Shown in pieces: positions 1 to 12,075 of a stretch of 64,000 bases of DNA. Source of the stretch: Prostheceraeus crozeri (lineage: Eukaryota > Platyhelminthes > Polycladida > Euryleptidae). Made by a program: the position numbers and the translations under genes. The stretch spans positions 62,001 through 126,000 of the forward strand of contig CAJQUW010001668.1 in the NCBI GenBank assembly GCA_907163375.1. Reading direction: 5' to 3'. Position 1 is the stretch's first letter; each line of letters begins with the position of its first letter. Under the pieces are notes generated by a model, which was not told the origin of the DNA, did no database searches, and saw nothing but the letters and a program-made list of their open reading frames with translations.

Positions 1-406
1 GAAAAAAATACTAGTTTGTTTGAGAACATTACCTCTTAGCCTCACATTAATCGTGTGTGATGGCTCCTCCAAAGCGCATATTAAAGTCGAAAGTGTGCTC
101 ATATTTTTTGAAGAAGGATGGGAGATTTTCCTGCCTGGTAGCGACTGGAGGAAAACCGTGTGAAGCACACATCAACGAGATGGGAGGAGCCGAGTCGCAT
201 GCATCCAACTTAAAGCGACATTTGATGAACTTTCATTGAAAATGATTGATGATGCAGCAATGATTACCAAAGATAGGTTCAGGTAAGCCTACAATGATCT
301 ATGATGTAGGTTCCAGTTTTTTCAAAAACTAGGCTATATATACGTGCCACCCGGAGTCGGAGTTGGAGTCGAAGTCCTATCAAAATGATATGACTTCGCA
401 TCCCTG
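1..406 (+). mobile_element. Deleted hAT transposon (right part), BED-finger exon to right terminus
   Basis: The element is cut by the window edge and ends at GCATCCCTG (398-406), a hAT-type terminus (CAGGGATGC on the other strand). Just inside the end lie runs of GGAGTCGGAGT type. A BED zinc-finger exon (57-239) sits directly before the terminal region, with a GTAAG donor-like site near 285, so the body of the transposase is missing. The same joined arrangement occurs inverted at 33042-33711, which shows that the deleted form was itself mobilised. hAT elements move by cut and paste using a BED-finger transposase; this copy would need one supplied in trans. Confidence 0.75.
57..239 (+). pseudogene. 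BED zinc-finger N-terminus of hAT transposase
   Basis: This 60-residue reading frame resembles the DNA-binding BED finger that starts hAT transposases. It has an S..C.YF entry motif at residues 11-17, cysteines at 26 and 35, and a HASNLKRHL motif supplying histidines at 55 and 60. The frame stops right after the last histidine, so it cannot make a transposase. A related block lies on the minus strand near 33230-33390 inside another copy. The family assignment is by motif; the exact hAT clade is not clear. Confidence 0.7.
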
Positions 407-2380
407 ATCGATAATCAACCACGCACATCGTAAAGGAAGCTTAAAACAAAAAAGTTTTTATATTTTATTGCTATCTTTGTGCACAAAACAAGTGTGATTA
501 TATAAATACTCTACAGATATGACGAGGAATATGAAACGAATCATTAAAAATGAGCATACACGTTGATCTAGGGTTGGATGACATGATTAATCATATTTAC
601 ACATCAATAATGTTTGCGGTATTTCAGTTTTTATCTTCATTAAACAATTTGCTGTCAAACATCGTAGGAAAAAGTTGATCACATAAAACTCATCTGATAA
701 GAACATTATTAGATAAACCCTTATTCGTTTCATTTGCCACTTACCTCTGAAGAGAATATTTCATGCAGTGATAAATCAAACGTTTCGCTGTCATACTATC
801 TGCTGTATTTATTATGTCATACCATCAGATAATTTTCAACCCGAGACGGTCAAAGATGCTCTGAACTGCGATTTAGACATTGCAAGCAAATTGGATGATA
901 TCATACGCAATGTCATTTGACGCCTGCAAAACTGAATCTGCCTCGGAACGCATATTTTGATGTCAGACAAAATACTATATACGCGACTTCGGTTTTAGTT
1001 AAGAATGATATTATTTGGTCTAAATCCATTTTGTTTAATATGTGATATGTCTCGTTTTCCCTACACTGTAAATCGCTGGATACGAAAATTACATACAAAC
1101 ATATGCCAAAATTACGTACAATTTGAAACTGACATATGATACGAGATTCTCGTATACCTACAGAGATCTGGTACGTTTTTCATACGAAACCTCACTTACT
1201 TTCGCATGTGATTGGTATGTAGCGATCCGGACCATTCTATCTGTGATTGGCTGTTTTACACTGAAATATGAGTTGTTGGTGTGTTTTATATACGAGACCC
1301 GTTGCAAATTCATCCTTATTCGTATGCCTCTGGTATGTAGAGCTTTAGGTCACATAGCAAAAAAATATATATTGCATACTACTGTCAAATAACGTTTTTC
1401 AGTAATACCAGTCGCGAATATTTTTTGTTTGATAGAGTGATATTTAACTAGATTAGATTTATTGAGAATTATATGCTCCACGAGTACGTCGTCGTTCCTA
1501 TTTGTCTAGCAACATTAACAGGACGCTTAGTTAGCTCTATTTTATGAACCGAGTTGATGAACATCAATTCATTCACACGATATTTCTCGTACAATCATGT
1601 CCATTTATATATCTCAAACATAACTATTTTTGCGTTCATGAATTATAATGTGTTTTTATTTCGGATTGATAATATGCTTAATTTCAATATTACATAATGT
1701 ATGATTGTTGATGGTTGAATACTTATTTAAATTATTCATGATTATTCATGAAATGCCTTAGAATTCCATGTATTAAAATCGAATTCAGTATTGAAAGTAT
1801 GACTCTTAGATGTCATCATCTCACTACTTACAAAACATTAATAACGTTAGTGTGATCCTTATTGACAAAAGGCCATAAATCAACATACTTTAGACAGAAT
1901 TGATGCTTTCTTTTAACATTGTGCTGGTATGGCTTTAGTATGTAAAGCATACCACACTTGAAATGACATACGAAAAGCATACAAATACATACAGAAATAT
2001 AACAAAAAAATATCTTGGCATGCATCCTTCGTATGTGATTGGTATTAAGCGATTTACAGTGTGGAGTTGCATCAAAACACTCATGCAGATCCATTTCTAT
2101 AGAATTTCCAAGAATGCAAATATGCGTGCATATAAAGATAATTTGTAAAGTATTGAAATACACTTAGAAACAATTCAAATATAAAATATGTTCACCTATG
2201 TGCGAAGAATGTCCATCAAATTCATGAATGATACATTTTCACAATAGAAGAAAGAAGAGCATAAGCGAAAAAATCAAGACATTTCTTAACTTGGCGGCCG
2301 AACTGAATATCCTTCACCTGCTGAAATCGTTTCATAGATAACATGAATGGAATAAATGATAAGTCTATTACTAAATACAA
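407..2380. other. Intronic DNA, one weak repeat pair
   Basis: No gene or intact element seen. Two stretches, about 1100-1250 and 1930-2070, share a 20-base core (ATGTGATTGGTAT and flanks) in the same orientation, and both are rich in CATACGAAA-like words. They look like two worn copies of a dispersed repeat of 150-250 bases. Short open frames here have no recognisable domain. Confidence 0.5.
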
Positions 2381-2383
2381 TAA

Positions 2384-2600
2384 TTAGATAGTGAGTTGCA
2401 TCCTCATTTAAAAATGGGAGCAAACCTGAATAGCTGTCATTTCATCCAATGTCAGGAATCATCAGCAGGCCTTGTTCACATCTCTCAACATCGACACAAC
2501 TCCCTGGTTAGAGTTGCAGGCATGCCCGGGTAAATTTAGTTTTTGTAGTCAGCAAGTTAGTGAAATTTCGATGCCCGTTCACTACGTAACTTCCAATTGC
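2384..2600 (-). repeat. Hammerhead-bearing retrozyme-like repeat, copy 1
   Basis: This is one monomer of a family also found at 34160-34560, 38190-38445 and 57640-58030. It shares blocks such as GAGTTGCA, GCCCGGGTAAATTT and AGCAAGTT with the other copies. Read on the minus strand, it contains a hammerhead core at 2423-2471, annotated separately. No reading frame is associated with it. Confidence 0.75.
2423..2471 (-). ncRNA. Hammerhead ribozyme (predicted, intact core)
   Basis: On the minus strand the order is GGCCUG, CUGAUGA (2465-2459), a stem-II hairpin with UCC/GGA pairing, GAAA (2443-2440), a 3-bp stem III (AUG/UAU) with a five-base loop, then CAGGUU. Stem I pairs GGCCUG with CAGGUU (four Watson-Crick pairs plus two G-U). 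All invariant core residues (CUGANGA and GAA) are present. The predicted cleavage is after AUU, between plus-strand bases 2428 and 2429. Short stem III is usual in animal tandem-repeat hammerheads. Activity is inferred from the fold only. Confidence 0.7.
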
Positions 2601-3269
2601 AATGGAATCAAAATGGCTCTAGGCTACCTGAATCTGATGTCAGTTAGAACTGGAAGCTATTGCAATATCATCTGATGCAATCGAAATTATGTCACTTTCA
2701 TTTTTGTAGCATTTAGAATGCAATTCAGAAGTTCAGCTTATGATCCAGAGATGATGCAATTTGCGTCTTGTTCACTGCAAATGTGGCACATACGAATTCT
2801 GAAGTATGCAATTACATATAAGTTATAAGTATTTTTCTCTCAGAATGTTAAATTGCGAATGAAAAAATGTGTTTCTACGTTCAAATATCAGGCTTGTTGG
2901 GTGAAAGGAGAGGCCGTCCAGACCCACTGAAAAAATACTAGAATTCCTATGGGATACATATCCCATACACTCTACACATTCCATACATCATCCTGTACCT
3001 GGAGAAAATCCATTTCGGTCTCCAAAAATAAACGGTTTTCCTGAAAACCAATTGCCCAAAAACCGAAATCGGTTTTCCGGAAAACTCGTTGCTTAAAAAC
3101 CCAAAATTGGTTTCATGTAAAACTAATTGGTCATATTACGAATATGCAGTTACTCCAAAATCAAATTTGGCTTATCTGGATAACTTTATGATTGTGTCAT
3201 AATATTAGTGAAAGAACTTCCTCAAAATTACATTAACTTAAATATCAAGATACGTTTCTGATGACAAGC
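2601..3269. other. Intronic DNA; older repeat with GGTTTTCC.GAAAACC motifs
   Basis: From about 3000 the sequence repeats GGTTTTCC-N-GAAAACC palindromes (3045, 3083) and continues after the MITE at 3807-3850. This indicates an older element of unknown type, interrupted by the MITE at 3278-3806. Nothing coding seen. Confidence 0.45.
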
Positions 3270-3277
3270 GGTTTTCC

Positions 3278-3806
3278 CACAGAATTAGATTCATCTGCGT
3301 GTGCGTCTTCGGTTTTCAGAATGGATAATTCATATATCACTTAGTATGGGAAATGGCAAACAGTAAGCTGTCAGCAGGGTTTTGACGTCCAGAGCCAGTG
3401 AGTGAGTGGCGTGCGTGCTGTGATATCACTTTGCACACACCAGAACACACATTGCTGTCTGACTACATTTTAGTGTATGCACTATGCAGTGAGGAATGCT
3501 GAGAAGATGGTAATCATTAGGTGAAATAATTTTCGTGCGCCGGCTATTTTCTTTAATAATGTTCGGAAGGGCCAACCTTATGGAAAAACTTGTATGCAAT
3601 GATCTAAATTCTTCGAATCTGACGGAATCGTGGCAATCGGAGTACTTTGATGGAATTTACAAAAATCCGCAAGCAATGCACGGCTTTTTTCATCTCTGTA
3701 AGGTATTAGGAATTTCTTTTTTCTCACTTACTCAGTTCCAGCATGTGCCATCGTTTTGAATTAATCTTCACTTCTAGTAAACTGAAAGAGTTAAACAATC
3801 TAATTC
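3278..3806. mobile_element. hAT-like MITE, CACAGAATTA family, copy 1
   Basis: A 529-base non-coding element begins CACAGAATTAGATT. It is flanked by an exact 8-base duplication GGTTTTCC (3270-3277 and 3807-3814), the size made by hAT transposases. Related copies lie at 18033-18640 (inverted) and 39609-40102, sharing blocks such as AATCGTGGCAATCGGAG and CAGCATGTGCCATCGTTTT. The last four terminal bases seem lost here. Short open frames inside it are not conserved between copies. Confidence 0.75.
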
Positions 3807-3814
3807 GGTTTTCC

Positions 3815-5001
3815 AGAAAACCGACAAAATTCGATTTTTTAGAGGGTGATTCGAATATTATTCCATCTCATTTCAGTTTTTTCATATCATGGTTCCATTG
3901 TTGTCTTTGTATTATTTTTTCTGCTCTTCAGTTTGTTCTGTTAGATCCTCTGTTATTCAATGATGGGTGCTCGTGCGTGCTAGACTGCAATTTGCAATTC
4001 AGCTATTCAAAATATAGACGATGAATATTTTTGAACTTCAACCTGCGCAGTGTTTTTATTGAAACGGAAGGTATGCGCTTTGGACTTTACTAAACTGGTG
4101 CGCCTGAACAATCTCATTCTGTGAATAGAGATGATGATCTGTCAGTAAGAATGATGACCAGCCACTGTGAGCGTTTGGTGTCCATGATCAAATTCGTCCA
4201 CAACTGATCAGGAAATGAGACTAACCATCCGCCCACAGATTAATGCACGAAATCGTGCGAAATTAAGTTTTGATGTCAAATATCTTCCATGAGCATCCCA
4301 TTGTGAAAATGAATCTCAGAAGGCTGTCCCATTTCCAAATAGGATTCTCATTCTCACCAACAAGTCTGATTAATAACTTCTTCGAAAAGTCCAAAATTCA
4401 AATTCAAATACAGATACCAATTAAGGCTTAAAATACAAAAATGGTCTGTGAGTAGATAAAAGAAGCAAGTTTCTCATTTCGTGGTGATCTCAACCTTAAT
4501 TTTGTCGAATGAACCCATGCTGCAAGCCCCCCTCCCCTAATATTGTCCCACAGCAACGGTGTAGGAAGTCACAGTCCAACGTATGCTAATTCACTTGCAC
4601 CCACACTTATGAGACCAGCACGCAGGACAAGTATGACAAGCGCGAATGCTTTGCAAGTGTGATTAACAAATTTCAATACAATTGCTAAAAATATATCTGG
4701 AATATTTACTGAACAATCTGATAATTAGATCCTAAGTGAATGAGTTTCAAATATAGAGGTTCTATAACTTAGCTCCCTGATACATAGCAATATGATGAAC
4801 ATTTCAAAGATTGGAGAACCCACTTGAACTGCTTTGCTGATTCATAATAGTCTTTGGGTTGCAATTGTCTAAAGAGTAAACAATAAAAGACTCATTCTCT
4901 TGATCAATTGTATCACAGAACTAGAATTTCCTCCATCATAACAGTAGCAATTGAAGGCAATTGAAGGTTGATATGGAAGGTTACTTCTGATTGAGATAGC
5001 G
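3815..5001. other. Intronic DNA, nothing recognised
   Basis: No coding, RNA or transposon signal beyond the tail of the GGTTTTCC repeat at the left edge. Confidence 0.5.
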
Positions 5002-5497
5002 TAGGGGTTCCCAACCTGGGGTACGCGTACCCTTTGGGGATACGCGAAGGAATTTTGAAGGGTACGCAGAATATGAGAGATTTATTATAATTCAATTTTG
5101 CTTTCATTACTTTCCTGATCAGTTGAACTGTTAAACTTTGTGCGCATTCCTCATTGGATTGTCATCATCTGGCCTTGAAACAACCATTGCTAATTAGCGA
5201 CCACCAAACTCGATCTCAGCCACAAAATTATATGAATCCAGATTCTCCACCATATTGATGATTCAAAGCAAACAAAGAGCTTGTTTGATGTTGGAGGATG
5301 GCTTTCGTTGCGCTTGTGTTGTTACACATTTTTGTGCTATTCAATTACGAATTTCGTATATTTCTACGCGTTATCAAATTTTAGTATGATTGAATTCTTG
5401 CTATGTTTTATATGTTAAGTGAGGGTACGCGGAATACTGAAAAATCCTATAATTTTCTACTTTGGGGTACGCAACATAAAAAGGTTGTGAACCCCTG
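5002..5497. mobile_element. hAT-like MITE (TAGGGGTTCCCAACC ends)
   Basis: Terminal inverted repeats are TAGGGGTTCCCAACC on the left and CAGGGGTTCACAACC on the right (reverse complement). Subterminal GGGTACGC words occur at both ends. Flanks AGATAGCG (4994-5001) and TGATAGTG (5498-5505) agree at 6 of 8 positions, consistent with an old hAT target duplication. The 496-base interior has no transposase, so it is a non-autonomous copy. Confidence 0.8.
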
Positions 5498-5812
5498 TGA
5501 TAGTGTGACAACTTCACAAACCAACTTGTTCAAAATCTGCCCTCCGATAATTTAATAACGCTTTCAGAAATCATTGGTTACGCGGTCCGATATCTATGAT
5601 TCATGCAATTCATGCATCGAGGAAATGATGCCAGTTTGGCGGAAAGCTGTGGCAACAATACGGTTACACCACCCTTGATTAAACTTGCACTTCTCCTAAG
5701 TGTAATCGCCGTGGTGCAACCTATAATGATTTCCAAATAGGTGAGATTCTCCATCCATTCTATTGGAGGCTAAAGCAGCTTTAATAACAATCACGTCAGA
5801 TATTCAAATTAC
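5498..5812. other. Intronic DNA, nothing recognised
   Basis: Sequence between the MITE and the ankyrin exon. I see no further DAPK exon here; the next coding exon downstream in the transcript must lie beyond base 1 or is not recognisable. Confidence 0.5.
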
Positions 5813-5911
5813 CTTGCTTGGCAATTGCGGATTTGATCCGGCTAGCAGGAGACATCGAACGATTTCTAATTGGCCGTTTCTTGATGAGATGTGAAGTGGC
5901 GTTGCACCCGA
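5813..5911 (-). CDS. DAPK1: DAPK-like gene, ankyrin-repeat exon (sixth in window)
   Basis: This 99-base exon encodes one 33-residue ankyrin repeat with SGATPLHISSRNG at its start and LEIVRCLLLAG in the helix-helix part. It is in phase 0 with acceptor TTACAG and donor GTAATT. The closest family match is the last complete ankyrin repeat of DAPK1 (G.TPLH..NG.LDVVRYL...G). In DAPK1 these repeats support cytoskeletal localisation and protein contacts between the calmodulin-regulated kinase and the ROC-COR region. It is the 3'-most exon in the window, 17.4 kb after the previous one. DAPK identity rests on order and signature residues of all six repeats together. Confidence 0.85.
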
Positions 5912-6201
5912 CTGTAAGCAAAGGGAAATCGAATAAAGTATGAGTCAATTCAATATCGAAATTATTTCATAATTGAAGCGCAAGGTCATTGAAAGCTGAT
6001 ATAGTCTATGAATACAGCAACTAAAGCTACGTAACTCTCAGCAATTCAGCCGACAGTGAGATCAGGTTAAAAAATGTTATTGGAATAAATGACGAGTCGA
6101 GCGACTCGATATCGACCGGATCAAAACCCTGTTGCCTTCATTTTCACCTTTACTTGCTGTATTGCAAATGTACTTCACTGAAATAATATGCTTTGTTAAA
6201 G

Positions 6202-6252
6202 CAGGGACTACAAAGATATCTAGAAGCTGTATAGATGTCTTAGCAGTCCCTG
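6202..6252. repeat. Short inverted repeat with CAGGGACT ends
   Basis: A 51-base near-palindrome begins CAGGGACTAC and ends AGTCCCTG, with AGATATCTAGA / AGATGTCTA inside. The ends look like hAT termini, so it may be a minimal remnant, but no 8-base duplication flanks it. Confidence 0.45.
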
Positions 6253-6386
6253 ATTTATGAGATAATGAATTCTATGGAATATGCATTGTTCAGCAACAGT
6301 TTCAAAACTGAGCATGTATGATAAGCTCTATGTATAGTATTTCTATCGCAATGAAGATGCATTTTATATTACCTTTAAATGACAAC

Positions 6387-6420
6387 CTAAATCGTCGGCG
6401 CATAGTGCCAGACGATTTAG
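6387..6420. repeat. Perfect 10-bp hairpin (CTAAATCGTC/GACGATTTAG)
   Basis: Arms 6387-6396 and 6411-6420 are perfectly complementary around a 14-base loop that can itself pair GGC/GCC. A similar 10-bp hairpin (AATTAGACGG/CCGTCTAATT) lies at 6671-6710. Function is unknown; one such hairpin is expected by chance in 64 kb. Confidence 0.5.
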
Positions 6421-6710
6421 ACTGATCACTTGAAAGGCAATTATGCATTGTTACTGAACCTGAAATCTATGACATCAAAAATCCAAGATTGATCTGTAAA
6501 AGACTTAAATCTATGATAATTTTCTACATTGCCCATGCAACTCAGACCATTAAAGCTTGAGATATCTACGAGTCAAAATTGTGAACCATGGGAATCACCT
6601 CAATGACATTTTCACTGGGAATGCGAAGATGGATGGTGAAATGCACCTACCTCAATCGTATTACATAGCAAATTAGACGGCCTCAATCATGCAATTAAAA
6701 CCGTCTAATT

Positions 6711-7394
6711 GGAATTGGATATGTACAACCGACTTTCACAGAAAAGTGACAGGTGAATATCGGCTGACAAATCTACTTACTCAGCAACAATGGCAATTTC
6801 ATTGAAGTATTTGCAAGAGTATCAACATCTGCATATGTGAGCCTAACCATGTCGAGTTTTCTCAAAGACACCGGATATTTGCAGCCTTTGCAAGCTGAGT
6901 CTTTGCATTTTGGAGAATACCACCGATTAGGCCTACTAGTATTTCGACAACGATTCACAAAACAAATGCATACCAGCTGCACATCTCATGACCTAAGATC
7001 ACCTCTACCATAGTGCAAATACGATTTAGAAACTCTATGATAATTACATCCTTCGAGTGAAAGGTACGGTATCCGAAAAGCAGCAGAATTCGCAACTAAA
7101 TCTAGAAATCAATCGAAGATTTCAATTAACATGTCCATGATATTTTTGTCAGATGATGAGCTGTCATTTACATCCGTCTGCTGTAATGAAAAGCCATTAG
7201 CAATTCGGAATTTTTGGATTTGTGATCTGCATGCACGTACAGAGCCCCTATGATGTTCTTCATTTGCTCTAGTCACCCTCGTTAAGTGTCACCAATAAAG
7301 GGGTCGAAACACACCTAGACGAGTACCTGCTGATAACTTATGGACTGCAGTATTGTGCTTTATATCCCTCAATCGGTAGCTGAAGTTGCGGACG
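6711..7394. other. Intronic DNA; one minus open frame not assigned
   Basis: A 69-residue minus frame at 6773-6982 is cysteine-rich and runs to a GTAAGT donor-like site near 6780. It fits no DAPK segment and has no recognised domain, so I do not call it a gene. Confidence 0.4.
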
Positions 7395-7680
7395 CAGTAT
7401 TGTATTTCAAATCATATCATTTGAACAAATAATCTTTGTTTGAAATATTATTCACACGGTTCGACTCTTCACGATCTAAATTTACTGACTGTACGTTCAA
7501 TGCGGTGTCACTGTTCTAGTTCGTCAGAATTCAGGCTTGAATTGCATTACGTTCAATGGAAAATTGATCCTCTTGCCCCTCGAGACTACTTCTGGTCGTG
7601 ACCACTAGTATGACCATTGACGAAAGTATTGACGAAAGTCATCTCTAGACGCAAACACGCAGACAAGGCAATTTACCTCC
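7395..7680 (-). repeat. Dispersed repeat family Z, copy 1
   Basis: Inverted relative to copies at 57010-57430 and 58715-59105. Shared blocks include TTGTCTGCGTGTTTG, GTCTAGA.ATGAC, ACGTAATGCAA and TCTGAATTCTGACGAAC (as read in the plus copies). Non-coding, with no clear terminal repeats; probably an eroded non-autonomous element. Confidence 0.7.
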
Positions 7681-7724
7681 GTGTTCAGTGCGCTCTTGGC
7701 ACAAGACATGCGTCGCTGGCCTTT

Positions 7725-7850
7725 ATGCTGGTTGAGGGTGCGGAAGCCAGTCGATGACTAGGTTCGATTCCTACCTAGCAAGCCATTTCCGTGGTCGAGG
7801 CAGGCACAAGACGTATTAAGTTGTCTATTTGTCCTCGTGAAAGTCACAGG
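7725..7850 (+). mobile_element. tRNA-derived SINE fragment
   Basis: A tRNA-like head has an A-box-like GCTGGTTGAGGG near 7728 and a B box GGTTCGATTCC at 7762-7772, about 35 bases apart. It is followed by a non-tRNA body. Internal RNA polymerase III promoters of this form are typical of SINEs. The A-box side is degraded, so this is not a functional tRNA gene. Confidence 0.55.
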
Positions 7851-7858
7851 CATTGAAT

Positions 7859-8942
7859 TCACTTATGTGCCACATGGTTAGAAGGCACGTGAATTGATTG
7901 AATTTCGACAGAATGTAGATGGCTTATTTCCTTGAACGTAACTGTAGACAACCAAAGACAGTTCAAGTTTGGTTGACCAACGCTTACTTTGCACAGGCAG
8001 CTGTTGCAGTTGCAGCAGACGAACGACACTTCCGTCATGTGATTAAAACGCAACATGACATAGACATGGAACAGAACTGCATGTGCGGCACCTAGTTTAC
8101 ATAGCAGACAGCAAGACAGCAAGTCAGCTACTGCAGTGTCCAACCAAGGTCAGACATGGAACGAAAAAATAGAGAACATTAACAAATCAAATGGCCCTAT
8201 CATTACAGCAGGCTGCAAAGAAATAAACTTCGGTTCGGTCTAATCGCTGAACTGCACCTGAGCTGCCACTGCAGCACTAACGTCATACTCTGTGTCAAAA
8301 GAAATTACTATAAGCGTCACAACAAGGTCATTTTCGTCATCTGCTGAACAGTACATGAACTGCCAGTGTAAACAGCCTTAACTCTATGCAGGATCCATAC
8401 GGCTAGGTGTTTCCATCATTACTGCACTGGGCTCACTCAGTCGGCATCGGTGTTGTTTCCTTTAGGGAGAGAAATCGCCATCTTTCGAAGCAATAATGAC
8501 GATGCACTCGAAACGAATTCCAATGTACTTACTGAGTTTACTCGTCGGCATTTCATCGGCAGAACTTTCTTCAACCAACGATTTTCATCAAATCTTCCAA
8601 TCTGCTAACATTTGTGCCTAATCTTGTCGAATTCTTGTTTTAAACTTTAGCATGTCACGATTTCCCACTGTCTGATTGCGTTTGACCGCGAAATCAAATC
8701 ACTTTACGCCAAGCAGCATTAATTTCGTCTTCCCTCTTCTCGTTGTCGGATAGCTCTTCATCAAGAGTCCCTCTTGTCCCGTCATTTGCGGTTCTACAAA
8801 GGACTGCTCTCATATGAGATGGCTGAGACTCACGAAGCAATTGCGCTTTCATTTTAAAATCACATCTCGTGACGGATCTGACTTTGGACCACTTGCTGGT
8901 CGCTGTGGTGCTTCGGGACAATTCATGTCGACCATCACTGGT
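7859..8942 (-). other. Less AT-rich block with possible eroded coding sequence
   Basis: Base composition is less AT-rich than the flanks. Minus frames at 7859-8143 and 8694-8921 are open; the second has a charged end (DEELSDNEKREDEINAAWRK) reminiscent of MYB/SANT-type proteins of Harbinger elements. No DDE motif or terminal repeat was found, so this is only a possible transposon remnant. Confidence 0.25.
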
Positions 8943-9794
8943 TAGAAAAATTCACTGGTACTCAGATGAACCATTTCTTCGTGAAGAAAAGATAATCTTG
9001 CCTGCAATCAACGCAAATTAACCTTCATCTTCTTTCTTTTTCTCCACAATCTTTACTATTGAAACGATGAATGTTCAGTTGTGGGAAAAGAAAAGCGATT
9101 TCCTCTCGCATTCAATCTACTTACAAGACTTGAACTCATAAAAGCTTAGGCGATAAAGAAAACAGTAAAGCTGATGATATTTTCGCATTGCTAACAATAG
9201 CTGAAGAAAATGGGATTGACCAGATTCATTATTCCTGGAATATCTCACATCTCGAGTTATTTTATATTCTTAATGCATTTCAATGCGTCTCTTTTGTGTG
9301 ACATTTATGTCAAGCAATCACAACTAGTCTGGACATTGATCAATTTATCAAATCTCAACAGATGTAGCAGACAAGAGATAAGTTTCGGCCAATTAATTGA
9401 ACTTCATCAGTCGTGGGCAGATTCGGAACAGCGACGTTGGAGCTAGAGGACTTGCAAGTTTAATGTACCCTCTGACCCATAGAAAAACCTCTAGAATGAA
9501 AGTAAAGCTTCATGCAATACACAATAGTGGCACAAAAATTGCACGCATTTTCACTTAGATACACTTGTCAACGACTGAATCATTGGGCTAGAATCAGTCA
9601 CATGCGCAATTCTGAGCTTTTCATTGGTTCTTCAGTTCCCCTGGATGTGCCGCGACCCCGGATGAGTCAATTTCCATTCTAGTCAACTTTAGATAAACAA
9701 TATATTATGCTCTGGCCACAGCGGACCATATGTAGAGAACGCGAATTAGCCACTAAGTGGTCTGACATAAAAACCACACATCCCTAGCCAGTAA

Positions 9795-9935
9795 GCAGTC
9801 GTGTTGGTGGCCGTGTGGCTTGAGGGCAGACACCTAGGTCTAACGTCGCTGGTTCGAACTTGCCAGCGGTTAAGACTCATTATGCCTACCGAGCGAAACA
9901 AATCTCCTTTTGGCTTCACCTGTTGAAATTTTAAA
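9795..9935 (+). mobile_element. tRNA-SINE with hammerhead-like tail, copy 1 (degraded)
   Basis: An A box lies in GGTGGCCGTGTGGCTTGAGG (9806-9825) and a B box in GGTTCGAAC (9851-9859). A segment ending GCGAAACAAATCTCC follows (9894-9908), then GGCTTCACCTGTTG. The copy at 50144-50270 aligns throughout and keeps a full CTGATGA core, where this copy reads CTCATTA. The element is therefore a SINE in which a tRNA head is joined to a hammerhead-like module. Confidence 0.65.
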
Positions 9936-9940
9936 TGAGG

Positions 9941-12075
9941 AAGGTCTAAATTCACAGCAGTCTGCACATCGACAGGACTTTTAGGGCAGATTTAGAACAT
10001 CTACAAGAGCTTGAATCGATGTCGAACAAACCCAGTCCTGTGACAAACTTTGGGAGATATTGCTTTTCTCTTTCTGAATCGTTTAATCATTTTAGGAGGA
10101 AAAGTCAACATGAAGAGCTGTACGTGATTTATGTATAACATGTTGAAATCATTCTGTCTCGGAAAGAAATGTTCGATGTTTGCAACAAATTAATCATTAT
10201 TTGCAATATCATCTTCTCTTATCTCTATACCGTTACATACGAGTAGTTTGCTTGAAATTTGATCATTTTCAAATTGCATTTCTTTAAATTTAATTTTCGT
10301 AAACTAAATTGTGGGAAAGAAGTGCTCTTTTAGAAATTTATGTCTTCTCATTAAGCTTGAGTATTGGATTTTCTCATAAAGATGAGTACTTCGTTGAACA
10401 TCTCTAATACAAAATGTCATCAAGATGCACGAAAATTCAATTTCCAGTTCCATTTTCATTACCATATAGTGCCATTAAAGTAAAGTACATTTTTTATTAA
10501 AATAACTCTATGCCGCACAGTTTATCTATAGTGTTTCTCGTGATGAGCTTGGAATCGTTTCAAAATATGCCAATGAAATCGGCTGGTAGATTTCACCCAT
10601 CGGTCGCAAAAACTGCAACTTTTGATAATTACCTTATAAAATTTAGTTTGTAATTTCATTCACTTCTAACACCTTTCCTTTTTATGCCATGATCTGGAGA
10701 ACCCTTGCACTTCTTTACTTTATTGACATCGTTTAGGTATTTAATTTGTATGGTACAGAATTGTATTTGCATGCAAAAGTGAACAATCAGGAAAACAATT
10801 TAGAGCTTCATTTCCTTAATTGGAGTACACCAGACCATCATTTAATTTCAAATGAGTGCAAAAAGGCGTAGGGTGGAAATTAGTCTATCACATGCAAGAC
10901 ATTAGGTCTTAACTATAAAGGTTATTAAAACCTAATCAGCAAAGTCTGACAGTAACAATTCCTGAGAATTGAGAGCGGTCATGAATATCGAAAATTTATA
11001 AGCATGGAAATGAGTCAGTGCAGGATGCCTCGATGAAATGACTCGAAAACCAAACATCCCTTTAACCTCGGTTGTCTTACATGTCTTATGAATCCAATCA
11101 ATTTCATGCTTTTTGAACCATTGATAAAAACGGTCTACTGACGACATGGGTATAAGCAAGATTAAAGGCCGAAGATAAAATAAAATATTTGTCAAAGACT
11201 TCACACTTCCGATAACTGAGAATGATAGTCAATAATGCAAGTATGTGATGAATTGCCAAGAGAAAAAGGTTGAGGAGTCGACGGAAGCTAATTTTGAGCA
11301 GTAAAATATTGCAACAATTTGTTTGATGGAGGAAATTGCTATCAAGGATGCACCTACTGTGGAGGTATCCAGCTAACTTCAAGTGAAAAGTCGAATTTCT
11401 ATGTCATAATCACTACTGAAAGCGGAGTGCTTCACTTCATTTAATGACACATAATCTTCACTTAATTAAACTTATAATAATGCTCAATACATTATAAATT
11501 AAGTAGAAAAATCGACTAAATAGCACAACAAACCTAAATGAGTCAACATAGCGAGAAGACACACAAAGTCTATGTAGATAACGCAAGTAAAACACAAATA
11601 GGATTGTCGACCACCTACTGAAGTGTGATGGGTCAACAGTCATGCATGTTTTTAAACGCTTAGTCGCAGCTGTTTGCGCTGAACAACTATTGATAAAAAC
11701 AATCGCTCTTATCATTCACAGAATTTCTTGACAACTAACTGTTTTCATCATTATCTGGCTGTTCAAATATACTGCAAATGCATATCAATTATATTAGTTT
11801 GAAAATATATCAAATGCAAAAATTTGCTCAAATTAGTGCTATAATCAAAACTGTAATGACACGATTTTGTGAACCGGGTCGAGAGAAGACGTAGAACTTT
11901 GTCCCTCATCTGACCATGTTTAAATTAAATAGAAGCTGGAAGAAAGTATATAAAAAGAACACATGTTTTACTGCTATTTTCATATAATGAAAACAATTAT
12001 ACTGCTTTTTGCCGACAGATTTTCATGTGCTCCTAGGGCCAACGAACATGGATATATGAATATATACTTTATATT
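9941..12075. other. Intronic DNA, nothing recognised
   Basis: AT-rich, with several short minus frames (10932-11204, 11104-11382, 11458-11715) lacking known domains and overlapping one another. No repeats shared with the rest of the window were noticed. Confidence 0.5.

Noticed and set aside
6773-6982. Cysteine-rich 69-residue minus frame next to a GTAAGT
   Set aside because: It lies between two consecutive DAPK repeats where no extra segment is expected; no acceptor and no domain.
7740-7800. Candidate tRNA gene with a good B box (also 9851, 25671, 47570, 51280)
   Set aside because: No acceptor stem or anticodon arm can be closed; each is followed by a non-tRNA body, and several have repeat copies, so they are SINE heads.
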